From NCBI RefSeq assembly GCF_026870175.2, contig NZ_CP113977.2, positions 248,001 through 312,000 on the forward strand: a stretch of DNA of 64,000 nucleotides, written 5' to 3'. The stretch's first letter is position 1; every line of letters begins with the position of its first letter. Below are positions 15,789-25,099 of this stretch, in pieces. The stretch is from Flavobacterium aestivum (lineage in GTDB: Bacteria > Bacteroidota > Bacteroidia > Flavobacteriales > Flavobacteriaceae). The translations under genes were made by a program, and so were the position numbers. Below the pieces are notes generated by a model. That model made no database searches and had not been told where the DNA came from. It saw only the letters and a list, made by a program, of their open reading frames with translations.

Positions 15789-15885
15789 CCAGAGGAAAAA
15801 TTTGAACTGATTGCAACCTCTTCATAATGAAACGAATTCATTATGGATGCTGAAAAATTTTCAGTAGAAAAAATGCTAAAGCAGA
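15789..15885 (+). ncRNA. SAM-II-type riboswitch with long loop, upstream of metK
   Basis: The layout matches the SAM-II pseudoknot. P1 is AGAGG (15791-15795) with CCTCT (15817-15821). The first loop holds ATTTGAACTGATTGCAA, close to the SAM-II loop word (AUUUaACcGnaUUGCAA). The 3' pseudoknot strand is AAAATGCTAAAGCAG (15871-15884), where CAG can pair with CTG in the loop. Between them, instead of a short loop, are two hairpins, CATAATGA/TCATTATG (15823-15845) and CTGAAAA/TTTTCAG (15850-15864). This agrees with the long-loop SAM-II variant I recall being reported from Bacteroidota. It lies about 65 nt before the metK ATG and probably acts on translation. Confidence 0.82.
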
Positions 15886-15951
15886 AACTCTCCTTTAGTC
15901 CTTTTCCCAGCAATTATTTTTTCTCGACTAATTTTTAAATTTATAATTATT

Positions 15952-17202
15952 ATGGCATATTTATTTACGTCAGAATCTGTAAGCGAGGGGCACCCAGATA
16001 AAATTGCAGATCAAATTTCGGATGCATTAATTGATAACTTTTTAGCATTTGATGCTGACTCAAAAGTAGCTTGTGAAACTTTGGTTACTACTGGTCAAGT
16101 AATTTTGGCAGGTGAAGTTAAGTCGAATACTTACTTAGATGTACAACAAATTGCACGCGAAGTAATTCGCAAAATTGGATATACTAAAAGTGAATATATG
16201 TTTGAAGCTGATTCTTGTGGAATTCTTTCAGCTATTCACGAACAATCTGCAGATATTAACCAAGGTGTTGATAGAGCAAGTAAAGAAGAGCAAGGTGCTG
16301 GTGACCAAGGAATGATGTTTGGTTATGCAACAAATGAAACTGAAAATTATATGCCTTTGGCACTTGATTTATCTCATAAATTATTGCAAGAACTAGCTAT
16401 TTTAAGACGTGAAAACAACGAAATTAAATATTTACGTCCAGATGCAAAATCTCAGGTTACTTTAGAATACAGCGATGACAACAAACCAACACGTATTGAT
16501 GCCATTGTAATTTCTACACAACACGATGATTTTGATGAAGAAGCTGCTATGCTTGCTAAAATCAAAAAAGACATCATCGAAATTTTGATTCCAAGAATCA
16601 TTGCAAAAAATCCAACTCACGCGCATTTATTCAATGACAAAATTCAATACCATATCAACCCAACTGGAAAATTCGTAATTGGTGGACCACACGGAGATAC
16701 AGGATTGACTGGAAGAAAAATTATTGTTGATACTTACGGAGGAAAAGGAGCTCACGGTGGTGGTGCTTTCTCTGGAAAAGATCCAAGTAAAGTAGATAGA
16801 AGTGCTGCTTACGCTACTCGTCATATTGCCAAAAACCTTGTTGCAGCTGGTGTTGCAGATGAGATTTTAGTGCAAGTTTCATATGCAATTGGAGTAGCTA
16901 AACCAATGGGTATTTTTATTGAAACTTATGGAACATCTAAAGTGAATTTAACTAATGGTGAAATTGCTAAAAAAGTAGAAGCTATTTTTGATATGCGTCC
17001 TTACTTCATCGAACAACGCTTGAAATTAAGAAACCCAATCTATAGCGAAACTGCCGCTTACGGACATATGGGACGTACTCCAGAAACAGTAACAAAAACT
17101 TTCTCTGCTCCCGGTGGTTTAACTAAAACAGTAACGGTTGACTTATTTACTTGGGAAAAGCTAGATTTTGTTGATCAAGTAAAAGCTGCTTTTGGATTGT
17201 AA
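15952..17202 (+). CDS. metK: S-adenosylmethionine synthase (MetK)
   Basis: Makes SAM from methionine and ATP. The 416 residues start [20 protein letters not shown], containing the ATP-binding GHPDK. The phosphate-loop motif [12 protein letters not shown] lies near 115 and [18 protein letters not shown] in the C-terminal third; all are family signatures. It is the first gene to read rightward from the sulfur island and has its own promoter, a SAM-II-type leader and a strong terminator at 17224, so it is a single-gene unit probably under feedback by its product. Confidence 0.97.
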   Translation: MAYLFTSESVSEGHPDKIADQISDALIDNFLAFDADSKVACETLVTTGQVILAGEVKSNTYLDVQQIAREVIRKIGYTKSEYMFEADSCGILSAIHEQSADINQGVDRASKEEQGAGDQGMMFGYATNETENYMPLALDLSHKLLQELAILRRENNEIKYLRPDAKSQVTLEYSDDNKPTRIDAIVISTQHDDFDEEAAMLAKIKKDIIEILIPRIIAKNPTHAHLFNDKIQYHINPTGKFVIGGPHGDTGLTGRKIIVDTYGGKGAHGGGAFSGKDPSKVDRSAAYATRHIAKNLVAAGVADEILVQVSYAIGVAKPMGIFIETYGTSKVNLTNGEIAKKVEAIFDMRPYFIEQRLKLRNPIYSETAAYGHMGRTPETVTKTFSAPGGLTKTVTVDLFTWEKLDFVDQVKAAFGL

Positions 17203-17223
17203 AAATTTGAAACATTTATATAC

Positions 17224-17258
17224 AAAACCATTCGGCAAGTACGAATGGTTTTTTTTTG
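17224..17258 (+). terminator. metK terminator
   Basis: AAAACCATTCG (17224-17234) pairs with CGAATGGTTTT (17242-17252) around GCAAGTA, followed by a run of T. It lies 22 bp after the metK stop. Confidence 0.9.
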
Positions 17259-17438
17259 CTTTTTTGAGAAAAAAAGCCACTTATAAGTTAGAATATCAAC
17301 ACTTAATAAAATGATTTCATTAAAAAATGATAAAAATACTATTTTACAAAATGGCACGTTAAATTCTATCAGTAAAACTAAATTTTATCTATTTTTACAA
17401 GCTTAGATATTTATAAATATTAAAATCGTAATACCGTA

Positions 17439-18056
17439 ATGCACATAGCTATAGCAGGAAACATAGGATCAGGAAAAACAACATTAACACGCTTATTAGC
17501 CAAGCATTTTAAATGGGAGCCACATTTTGAAGAAGTGGTAGACAACCCATATTTAGACGACTTTTACCATCAAATGGAACGTTGGTCCTTTAATTTGCAA
17601 ATTTATTTCTTGAATAGCCGTTTCCGTCAAATCATGCAAATTCGAGAAAGCGGAAAAAAGATTATTCAGGATCGTACAATTTATGAGGATGCTCATATTT
17701 TTGCTCCTAATCTATATGCCATGGGCTTAATGACTCACCGTGATTTTGAGAACTACTCATCGCTTTTTGAATTAATGGAATCACTTGTCAAAGCTCCGGA
17801 TTTATTGATTTACCTAAGAAGCTCTATCCCAAACTTAGTTGGACAAATTCACAAACGTGGTCGCGAATATGAAAATTCTATCTCTATCGACTACTTAAGC
17901 CGTCTTAACGAGCGTTATGAAGCTTGGGTTCATACATACAATAAAGGAAAAATAATGATCATTGATGTTGATCATATTAATTTTGTTGACAATCCTGAGG
18001 ACTTAGGAAACATCATTAACAGAATTGATGCTGAATTAAACGGAGGATTGTTTTAA
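17439..18056 (+). CDS. Deoxynucleoside kinase
   Basis: Phosphorylates deoxynucleosides for nucleotide salvage. The 205 residues begin with a P-loop GNIGSGKTT (7-15), followed by the Glu of HFEEVVDNPYL, the substrate-base motif region QMERWSFNLQIYFL, the DRT motif in IIQDRTIYED and the lid region HKRGREYE. These are the landmarks of the dNK/dGK family, not thymidylate kinase. It stands alone, ending at a terminator shared with the convergent giant gene. Base specificity cannot be told from sequence alone. Confidence 0.9.
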   Translation: MHIAIAGNIGSGKTTLTRLLAKHFKWEPHFEEVVDNPYLDDFYHQMERWSFNLQIYFLNSRFRQIMQIRESGKKIIQDRTIYEDAHIFAPNLYAMGLMTHRDFENYSSLFELMESLVKAPDLLIYLRSSIPNLVGQIHKRGREYENSISIDYLSRLNERYEAWVHTYNKGKIMIIDVDHINFVDNPEDLGNIINRIDAELNGGLF

Positions 18057-18078
18057 TCAACACCCCTATTCTAATAAT

Positions 18079-18114
18079 AAAAAATGCCTCAGAAATATCT
18101 CGAGGCATTTTTTA
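18079..18114. terminator. Bidirectional terminator
   Basis: AAAAATGCCTC (18080-18090) pairs with GAGGCATTTTT (18102-18112), with A-runs and T-runs on both sides. It separates the convergent dNK gene and the 18162-22088 gene. Confidence 0.88.
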
Positions 18115-18161
18115 TGTTAGGTAACCACATATAATTTTATTTTTCTAGGCTATTACCCCTT

Positions 18162-21100
18162 TTAAATCTCAAATCTTTCAATAAAACCTTCACTTAGAAT
18201 ACTCTTTCTCTTTAGTTTTAGTTTGATAATTTTTTTAATGGTCTTATCTAATTCTTTTTGATATTTATCATCAAATGCAATTGCTTTTTGGAGCAATTCA
18301 GCTTTGGTTTCATAAAACCAATAGAAACACTCTTCATCTTCAATAGGTGCTTTTACAAACGATTTTTTGTTATGTTCCAAACCCAACTTTATGTCTTCAA
18401 AAGTGGTTGCCGTTTCAAAAAGATGATACGCCAAAGTATTGTTCATAGAACGCAACGCGTGACGAATGTTATTATCAAAAGCGACATATGGCCAAGTTGT
18501 GACTTTTTGAAGCGTTTTGATTGTTTCTCTGCAAAAAGAATAGCAATCTTCCTTACGGTCTGTGGCATAGAGCGCAAATCGTTTGTGATCCCAAAGCATT
18601 GCCCAATAATTCATATCAGAACATTGTGATTCTTTTAGTTTTTTTTCTTGTTCAATAATCTCTTGCAACGCTTCTTCCGGATAGCCGCATGTTACATACT
18701 TGTTTATATCCTGAATTTTTAGTTCAAAATCTTCAAGGTTAAAATCGAAAATTTCTGTTTGGATAATTGGCAATTGAGTCCTTTCATACGGTGTGTCTAT
18801 TAAAGCATCGGGAAATTCTTTTTTAAACACAACTTGCGATTGATCAAAAAGTTCTTGTGCTTTTTGAATTCTACCTAACTTGAAGTTTGCCCAACCTTCA
18901 TAGTATAAACTCTCTGCATATCCTCCTTCATCTTGCGTACGATTGTTTCTTAAAGCTATAAAATCGATAATAGCATTTTCATAATTTTCGATAAATAAAT
19001 ATCCAAAACCTCTATAATAATAAGAGAATTCTTTATCAAAATCATCTTGATGATCTTTTAATAAAACATCCATTACGGCTATATAGTTTTCATAAGGTAT
19101 ATAGTCCAGTAAATCTAAATTTTCTTTCAACGCTTTTAGGCAATAAGAATTCGTTCTAAATTCCTTGGGAACAAATTTTATGTTCTCTATATCTCGAGAC
19201 ATTGCATTTTGAGAGACTTTTTCAGAGCGCATAGCTACAGGAATATATGCGATGGAGCTACCATAGTCCCTCCCGGAGGCGCTCTCGCAAAGTTCAGGCG
19301 TAAGAAACTCTATAGGCACAAATTGCAAATCATACGAATTTTTTTTGATGGCAACTTCAGCGATTTTTGCTGTAATATGTGATGATGGAATGTCTAAAAT
19401 TCTTTCATCTGCTTTATTCAGCGTTTCTAAAATAAATTTTTCAGTATAAAAACACGGCCAAACCTTATCAAATGTATCGTATTCATAAGTTCCATTAAAC
19501 GAATGTTGAGTTACTGTTTCTTCCCATTTATTATGATTTTCGTATAATTTTTTCGCAGCTTCAAAAACCGTTGCATCGATATATTTATTTGGAATTTTAT
19601 TTAAAGCATCGATATCTATTTCAATTGCTTTGAGAATAAATTCTTGTTCAGCAAATTTTTTGGGTATCACAACACCGGAATACTCACTTAAAACGCCAGA
19701 TGAAACAGCCCTGACATACATATCATCATCTTTGAACTGGTTGGGAACAAACTTTAAATTCGTGTAATTTTTACCTACTGCATCAAGATAGATTTCGCGA
19801 TCGAGAATTTCCTCTGGAACATTTTCTAAACTAACATTCAATGCTTTTAAACAAAATTCTTTATCCATGAATTCAACTGGGACATCTATAAAATCGGGTT
19901 GATGCAATGGATGTGTAAACGCAAGCATTACAATATCTTTGGTCAGCAATCGTTTAGGAACAGTTCTAAAAGTTGCACCCCAAAATCTTTTTTGGTTGTC
20001 GTGATTATAAGTCCACTCCACCATTTTCTGAGTGATAAATTCCTCAGGAATAACAGCAATATCCTGATACTTTTTAAAAAATTCGTCGTAAAAATCTTGT
20101 CCTTTCGGTACAATTTTGATGTCTTCTACTTTTTGGTTTTCCCAATCGAAATTTACATTTATACCTGTGTAAAATTCTAGTGATTCTGTTTCTTCATAAC
20201 TTGGTACATTGTCCTGTTTTGTTCTGGCTTTAGCAAGCCAATTGTCGCTTTTGCTTTTATTATTTAATCGAAAATGTGCCAAACCCGTGAGCCATAAAAC
20301 AGGTAAATGTTGATTATCCTCATAAGCCAGTTCCAAATCGCTTAGTGCTTCTTCGTTTTTATTTAAAAGCAAATGAGATTCTGCTTGGATTCTATAAACA
20401 AAACCTTTGTCATTTTCTACTTTTGTGAGTATATCTTTTGTGAGCTCAATACTTTTTTGGTAATCACCTTTTCGCAAATAACAAAAAGCTAAATATTTGG
20501 CAGCATTTTCATAAGCATATCCAGTATCTGCAAAAGGGAGACAACATTTTATAGCATTTTCGAAATAGCTAATAGCCTGAACGTAAGCATTATTTTTATA
20601 TAAAATTTTACCACAATTGAACCAACCTAAATAAAAATTTGGCGATTGCTTGGTTACATCATTAAAGCATACAAATGCAGCTCCAAAATCTTCATCTTGA
20701 CTATATTCAACTCCTTTTTGGTAACTGGGCATACACAAAATATCAAAACCATCTCGAAAAATTGATTTCTCTTCTTTGAGTACTTCAAATATATCTCTGT
20801 TGTTCCAAAAAATAGGATCGTGCCAGCTTTCATCTAAGCTATAAAACAACTCCTTTTTTAAAGCATAAGCCGCATCGTGCCATCTAAAAATGGCATTCTC
20901 CGTTTCAAACGATTTAAGTTCATCATAATCATAAAGAGCTATTATTACGGTTTTCGCATCAAAAATATAGCTGTCAAGATTATAAAACCAAGAAAAAAAG
21001 TAAGGCGCACTCACTTTTCTTTTTCTTGACGTTTTTAATGCTTCATCATCTTCTGCTAGTTGTTCTTGAATGTATTTTACAGTTTCTACACCAAGACAAA

Positions 21101-22088
21101 TCTGAAAATTATTCATGGAAAGCCATTCGAAAGTAGCATTACCAGTGACATAATAACGTAGAGAGTTATATCCGTGAACCACCAGATTTCCATTTACTAC
21201 AATGATTATATTCCAGCTATTATCATTTGGAATTATAAAATCTCCATCAATACTTACATCACCGTCAGCGTAATAGACTCTAATTTCGTCAAGATCCTCT
21301 TCGTTATAATCTAAAAGAAATTGTTCGTTATTTTCAACTTCATCCTCCTCAAAGTCATTATCATCATACGTATCAAACATTTTATTAACACCAAGTAAAT
21401 CAAGTGTTTCCTGATAGGTTTTTATTTTAAAACCATGTTTAACGAGAAAATTTTCTTTGGCTAGCTTTTTTCTATCTTCCTCTTTTTTGGCTTCAACTAT
21501 TTCTTCTTGTTCTTGGGCTAATATTCTAGCTTGTTTTTGTTCTTGCTGATCTAAAAAATCAGTATAATTAGGTTTTAAAGCAACTAGTTTGTCTATAAAT
21601 TCAACAAAAGTAATGGCTTCATTATCTTCAATTCTAAAAGAATTACTATTTCCTAAAGCATCAATATAAAAAAATTGATTGTATTTTTTCCCATCTACAA
21701 TTTCATTTAGAAAACAATAAATCCAAAAGCAACTACTTAAAAATTCTTTTTCTTTTTGAAAATTATCTCCTAACATAGAAGTGTTTTCATCATCAACCAA
21801 TACAGTAAAATAATTATAGACACTATATATTTTACAATCAAAAATACCAATATTTGAATAGATATATACCGCTACAATTTCATTCAAATCATTTTCAGTA
21901 AATTCCTTTGAATTAAAATATTGAAAAGCACCAAATTCTAACCAGAATTCTTTAATATAAGTTGGAATAGAATAACCTAGTTTTTCTTCGAGTTCAATAA
22001 TATTATCTAGCGAAACAATAAATTTGGTATCTAATGTTGGATTTTGTTTTATAAATTCGAATGCTTTGTTTGTCATAAAATTATTCAT
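18162..22088 (-). CDS. Very large SUKH-domain protein with TPR-like and VP-repeat regions
   Basis: A 1308-residue protein if started at ATG 22088 (the frame is open to TTG 22115; ATG 22076 is also possible). Roughly the first 180 residues look like a SMI1/KNR4 (SUKH) domain, with IIELEEKLGYSIPTYIKEFW and a later YFTVLVDDENT. A charged coiled stretch and an acidic segment follow. The middle has TPR-like units (YKNNAYVQAISYFENAIKC, YLRKGDYQKSIELTK). From about 750 to 1050 comes a repeat of roughly 30 residues with a VPxxF/IPxxF start (FVPNQFKDDDMYVRA, VIPKKFAEQEFILKAI, FVPIEFLTPELCESA), then more TPR. SUKH proteins often act as immunity proteins against polymorphic toxins; that role is inference here. 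There is no signal peptide. Confidence 0.75.
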   Translation of the reverse strand: MNNFMTNKAFEFIKQNPTLDTKFIVSLDNIIELEEKLGYSIPTYIKEFWLEFGAFQYFNSKEFTENDLNEIVAVYIYSNIGIFDCKIYSVYNYFTVLVDDENTSMLGDNFQKEKEFLSSCFWIYCFLNEIVDGKKYNQFFYIDALGNSNSFRIEDNEAITFVEFIDKLVALKPNYTDFLDQQEQKQARILAQEQEEIVEAKKEEDRKKLAKENFLVKHGFKIKTYQETLDLLGVNKMFDTYDDNDFEEDEVENNEQFLLDYNEEDLDEIRVYYADGDVSIDGDFIIPNDNSWNIIIVVNGNLVVHGYNSLRYYVTGNATFEWLSMNNFQICLGVETVKYIQEQLAEDDEALKTSRKRKVSAPYFFSWFYNLDSYIFDAKTVIIALYDYDELKSFETENAIFRWHDAAYALKKELFYSLDESWHDPIFWNNRDIFEVLKEEKSIFRDGFDILCMPSYQKGVEYSQDEDFGAAFVCFNDVTKQSPNFYLGWFNCGKILYKNNAYVQAISYFENAIKCCLPFADTGYAYENAAKYLAFCYLRKGDYQKSIELTKDILTKVENDKGFVYRIQAESHLLLNKNEEALSDLELAYEDNQHLPVLWLTGLAHFRLNNKSKSDNWLAKARTKQDNVPSYEETESLEFYTGINVNFDWENQKVEDIKIVPKGQDFYDEFFKKYQDIAVIPEEFITQKMVEWTYNHDNQKRFWGATFRTVPKRLLTKDIVMLAFTHPLHQPDFIDVPVEFMDKEFCLKALNVSLENVPEEILDREIYLDAVGKNYTNLKFVPNQFKDDDMYVRAVSSGVLSEYSGVVIPKKFAEQEFILKAIEIDIDALNKIPNKYIDATVFEAAKKLYENHNKWEETVTQHSFNGTYEYDTFDKVWPCFYTEKFILETLNKADERILDIPSSHITAKIAEVAIKKNSYDLQFVPIEFLTPELCESASGRDYGSSIAYIPVAMRSEKVSQNAMSRDIENIKFVPKEFRTNSYCLKALKENLDLLDYIPYENYIAVMDVLLKDHQDDFDKEFSYYYRGFGYLFIENYENAIIDFIALRNNRTQDEGGYAESLYYEGWANFKLGRIQKAQELFDQSQVVFKKEFPDALIDTPYERTQLPIIQTEIFDFNLEDFELKIQDINKYVTCGYPEEALQEIIEQEKKLKESQCSDMNYWAMLWDHKRFALYATDRKEDCYSFCRETIKTLQKVTTWPYVAFDNNIRHALRSMNNTLAYHLFETATTFEDIKLGLEHNKKSFVKAPIEDEECFYWFYETKAELLQKAIAFDDKYQKELDKTIKKIIKLKLKRKSILSEGFIERFEI

Positions 22089-22350
22089 TTTAACGTATCT
22101 TTTTTGTTTTACCAACCATTTTCCCGTTTTTTAAAAGAATATGCATTTCTTCTACATTTACCTCTTCAAGAAATGGGGTTCAAAATCTAATCTATTTATT
22201 CTATAAGTTTTTTGGAAGAAATAACAACCTCAAAAACCACCTTTCTAACAAGGGGTTTATTTTATAGTACCTTTCACTTTATACTTTTAGTCAATGAAAT
22301 AAATTTAGATTTAATTACAAAAAAACCAAAGATATAAAATTAGTATTACA

Positions 22351-22384
22351 AAAAAATGCCTCGAGATTTTCGAGGCATTTTTTA
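22351..22384 (-). terminator. Terminator after the membrane pyrophosphatase gene
   Basis: ATGCCTCGA (22356-22364) pairs with TCGAGGCAT (22370-22378) around GATTT, flanked by A6 and T6. It lies 19 bp beyond the hppA stop. The stem shares ATGCCTC with the terminator at 18079. Confidence 0.88.
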
Positions 22385-22402
22385 TTATTAAAAGAATGTT
22401 TC

Positions 22403-24988
22403 TTATTCCGCAGCATCAATCTGAGCTTGTACCTCAGCGTCTGTTCCTTCAAATTTCTTAACAACAACATTACCATCAACTGTGGTTGTAATTGTTGCGC
22501 TTACTTTTCCGTTTAGATTTGTTTTTTCTATTCTAATTTCATTATTCATTGACATTGCCTTTTTAGCACAACAAGCTTTCCCTTTATGAGCTACAAATTT
22601 CCCGTCTTTATCATAATGAGACAAACACATTTCTTTTTGCTCAGGAGAACACTTAAGACTGTCGCACATCTTAGCACATTCCTCTTTGGTCATTTTAGAC
22701 AATTGAGACATATCACATTTCCCCATCATCATGGCTTCTTCTCCCATGTGACATTTTTTCATACTAATTTCTTTCTTGATACAACAGGCCTCTTGTGAAT
22801 CAATTGTACTACCTCCGCTTCCTAAAATTGGAGCCATAACCAATCCTATTAAGCAAGTTAATTTAATTAAGATATTCATCGATGGTCCTGAAGTGTCTTT
22901 AAACGGATCTCCAATGGTATCTCCCGTCACTGCAGCTTTGTGCGCATCAGATCCTTTATAGGTCATCTCTCCATTAATCATAACCCCTGCTTCGAATGAT
23001 TTTTTAGCATTGTCCCAAGCTCCTCCTGCATTATTTTGAAAAATAGCCCAAAGTACTCCAGAAACTGTAACTCCTGCCATATATCCTCCAAGCATTTCGG
23101 CAATCATTTGGTTGTTTCCTCCGTAAACCAATTTACCAAGAAGTACTATCCCAATTGGGAAACCAATCGTTAAAATTCCTGGTAACATCATTTCGCGCAA
23201 TGCCGCTTTAGTTGAAATATCAACACATTTTGCATATTCAGGCTTTCCTGTTCCTTCCATAATTCCTGGAATTTCCTTGAACTGACGACGTACTTCGTAT
23301 ACCATATCCATAGCGGCTTTCCCCACTGAATTCATCGCTAAAGCTGAGAAAACAACTGGTATCATCCCCCCAACAAACAACATAGCCAATACTGGTGCTT
23401 TGAAAATATTAATTCCGTCTATTCCTGTAAAAGTTACATAAGCTGCAAATAAAGCCAAAGACGTTAGAGCTGCAGAAGCAATTGCGAAACCTTTTCCTGT
23501 TGCTGCCGTTGTATTACCAACCGAGTCCAAAATATCAGTTCTGGTACGCACTTCTTTAGGTAGTTCACTCATTTCTGCGATTCCACCTGCATTGTCCGAT
23601 ATAGGTCCAAAAGCATCTATTGCCAATTGCATAGCTGTTGTAGCCATCATTGCAGAAGCCGCCAAAGCTACTCCATAAAATCCTGCTAAAGCATAAGACG
23701 ACCAAATAGCTACTGCAAACAGTAATACTGTTGGAAAAGTAGAAATCATTCCCGTTGCTAATCCTGCTATTACGTTTGTTCCTGCCCCTGTACTTGATTT
23801 TTGTACTATGGCCAAAACTGGTTTTTTACCTAATCCTGTATAATATTCTGTTACCGATGAAATGGCTCCTCCTACTATCAGACCAATAAGTGCTACATAA
23901 AAGACTCTCATAGACGAAATATCCATGGATTCCTCTCCAAAGAAAGTCATACTCATTGTTTTTGGCAACATATATTGCACCAAGAAATAACAAGTAACAG
24001 CCGTTAAAACAATAGAAACCCAGTTCCCTATGTTTAATGCTTTTTGAACTTCTGCTTCTTTGGCATTTTCATCAATAATTTTGACAAGCATTGTTCCTAT
24101 TATAGAAAATAAAATTCCGAAACCTGCAATTGCCATAGGTAATAAGATAGGTCCTATTCCGCCAAAAGCATCTTGAATATTTCCGCCCATATCTTTTATT
24201 ACATAATTCCCGAGTACCATTGCCGCAAGTACTGTTGCCACATATGAACCAAATAAATCGGCTCCCATTCCTGCAACGTCTCCAACATTATCTCCAACAT
24301 TATCGGCAATTGTCGCAGGATTACGAGGATCGTCTTCTGGAATACCTGCTTCTACTTTACCTACTAAATCAGCACCTACATCTGCCGCTTTGGTGTAGAT
24401 TCCGCCACCCACACGTGCAAACAAAGCGATAGATTCTGCTCCAAGAGAAAAACCCGCCAGTGTTTCTAAAACTACCGTCATATCTTCTGTAGAGGACCAA
24501 TGCCCATTCATAAATATTTGGAAGAAAATAATAAAAAAACCGGTTAAACCTAAAACAGCTAAACCGGCTACACCTAATCCCATTACCGTACCTCCACCAA
24601 AAGAGACTTTCAAGGCTTGTGGTAAACTCGTACGGGCAGCCTGAGTGGTTCTTACATTTGTTTTTGTTGCAATTTTCATTCCCATATTTCCTGCTAAGGC
24701 AGAAAAGAATGCGCCTGATACAAATGCTACCACTATTAATATATTTGTTTTGACTCCCGGAATAAAAGTGACCCCTGCCAAAACAACACTTGCGATTACT
24801 ACAAATACTGCCAGCAATCTATATTCTGCTTTTAAGAAAGCTAATGCCCCCTCATATATGTGTTCCGATATTTCCTTCATTTTACCATCGCCAGCATCTT
24901 GCTTCAATACCCAAGATTTTTTGATAGCCATAAAAACAAGCCCTGCTAATGCCATAAAAATTGGCACATAAATCATAATTGAATTCAT
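22403..24988 (-). CDS. hppA: Membrane-bound ion-pumping pyrophosphatase with Cys/Met-rich C-terminal tail
   Basis: Hydrolyses pyrophosphate while pumping H+ or Na+ across the cytoplasmic membrane. About 16 hydrophobic segments are visible. The substrate loop DVGADLVGKVEAGIPEDDPR and the DNVGDNVGDVAGMGADLFG motif are intact, as is the second DNAGGIAEM/DTIGDPFKDTSGPS pair. GNTTAATGKG has Ala and Gly at the positions associated with K+-dependent members. The start is put at ATG 24988 because the first TM helix begins there. After the last helix (residue about 741, counted from 25021) follows a tail of 131 residues (22406-22798), whose first 90 hold 10 Cys and 11 Met, not part of the usual enzyme. 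It lies downstream of ppa but separated by a terminator. Confidence 0.95.
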   Translation of the reverse strand: MNSIMIYVPIFMALAGLVFMAIKKSWVLKQDAGDGKMKEISEHIYEGALAFLKAEYRLLAVFVVIASVVLAGVTFIPGVKTNILIVVAFVSGAFFSALAGNMGMKIATKTNVRTTQAARTSLPQALKVSFGGGTVMGLGVAGLAVLGLTGFFIIFFQIFMNGHWSSTEDMTVVLETLAGFSLGAESIALFARVGGGIYTKAADVGADLVGKVEAGIPEDDPRNPATIADNVGDNVGDVAGMGADLFGSYVATVLAAMVLGNYVIKDMGGNIQDAFGGIGPILLPMAIAGFGILFSIIGTMLVKIIDENAKEAEVQKALNIGNWVSIVLTAVTCYFLVQYMLPKTMSMTFFGEESMDISSMRVFYVALIGLIVGGAISSVTEYYTGLGKKPVLAIVQKSSTGAGTNVIAGLATGMISTFPTVLLFAVAIWSSYALAGFYGVALAASAMMATTAMQLAIDAFGPISDNAGGIAEMSELPKEVRTRTDILDSVGNTTAATGKGFAIASAALTSLALFAAYVTFTGIDGINIFKAPVLAMLFVGGMIPVVFSALAMNSVGKAAMDMVYEVRRQFKEIPGIMEGTGKPEYAKCVDISTKAALREMMLPGILTIGFPIGIVLLGKLVYGGNNQMIAEMLGGYMAGVTVSGVLWAIFQNNAGGAWDNAKKSFEAGVMINGEMTYKGSDAHKAAVTGDTIGDPFKDTSGPSMNILIKLTCLIGLVMAPILGSGGSTIDSQEACCIKKEISMKKCHMGEEAMMMGKCDMSQLSKMTKEECAKMCDSLKCSPEQKEMCLSHYDKDGKFVAHKGKACCAKKAMSMNNEIRIEKTNLNGKVSATITTTVDGNVVVKKFEGTDAEVQAQIDAAE

Positions 24989-25041
24989 AAATTTACTTTT
25001 TGGTTGGTTAGTATAAAACATTAAACGTAAGCAATTTAAAC

Positions 25042-25080
25042 AAAAAAAGCAACACTCTTTGAAGAGTGCTGCTTTTTTTT
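25042..25080 (-). terminator. ppa terminator
   Basis: AGCAACACTCTT and AAGAGTGCTGCT form a hairpin with A- and T-runs at both ends (25042-25080). It ends the ppa transcript before hppA. Confidence 0.85.
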
Positions 25081-25099
25081 ATTCAATTAATGTGAGAAA

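Noticed and set aside
15728..15913. 61-codon frame on the minus strand upstream of metK
   Set aside because: It lies across the metK promoter and the SAM-II-type leader on the opposite strand, has no family resemblance, and the RNA structure explains the sequence better.
22989..25021. Use of ATG 25021 as hppA start
   Set aside because: The 11 extra residues precede the first TM helix and are not family-like; ATG 24988 fits better.
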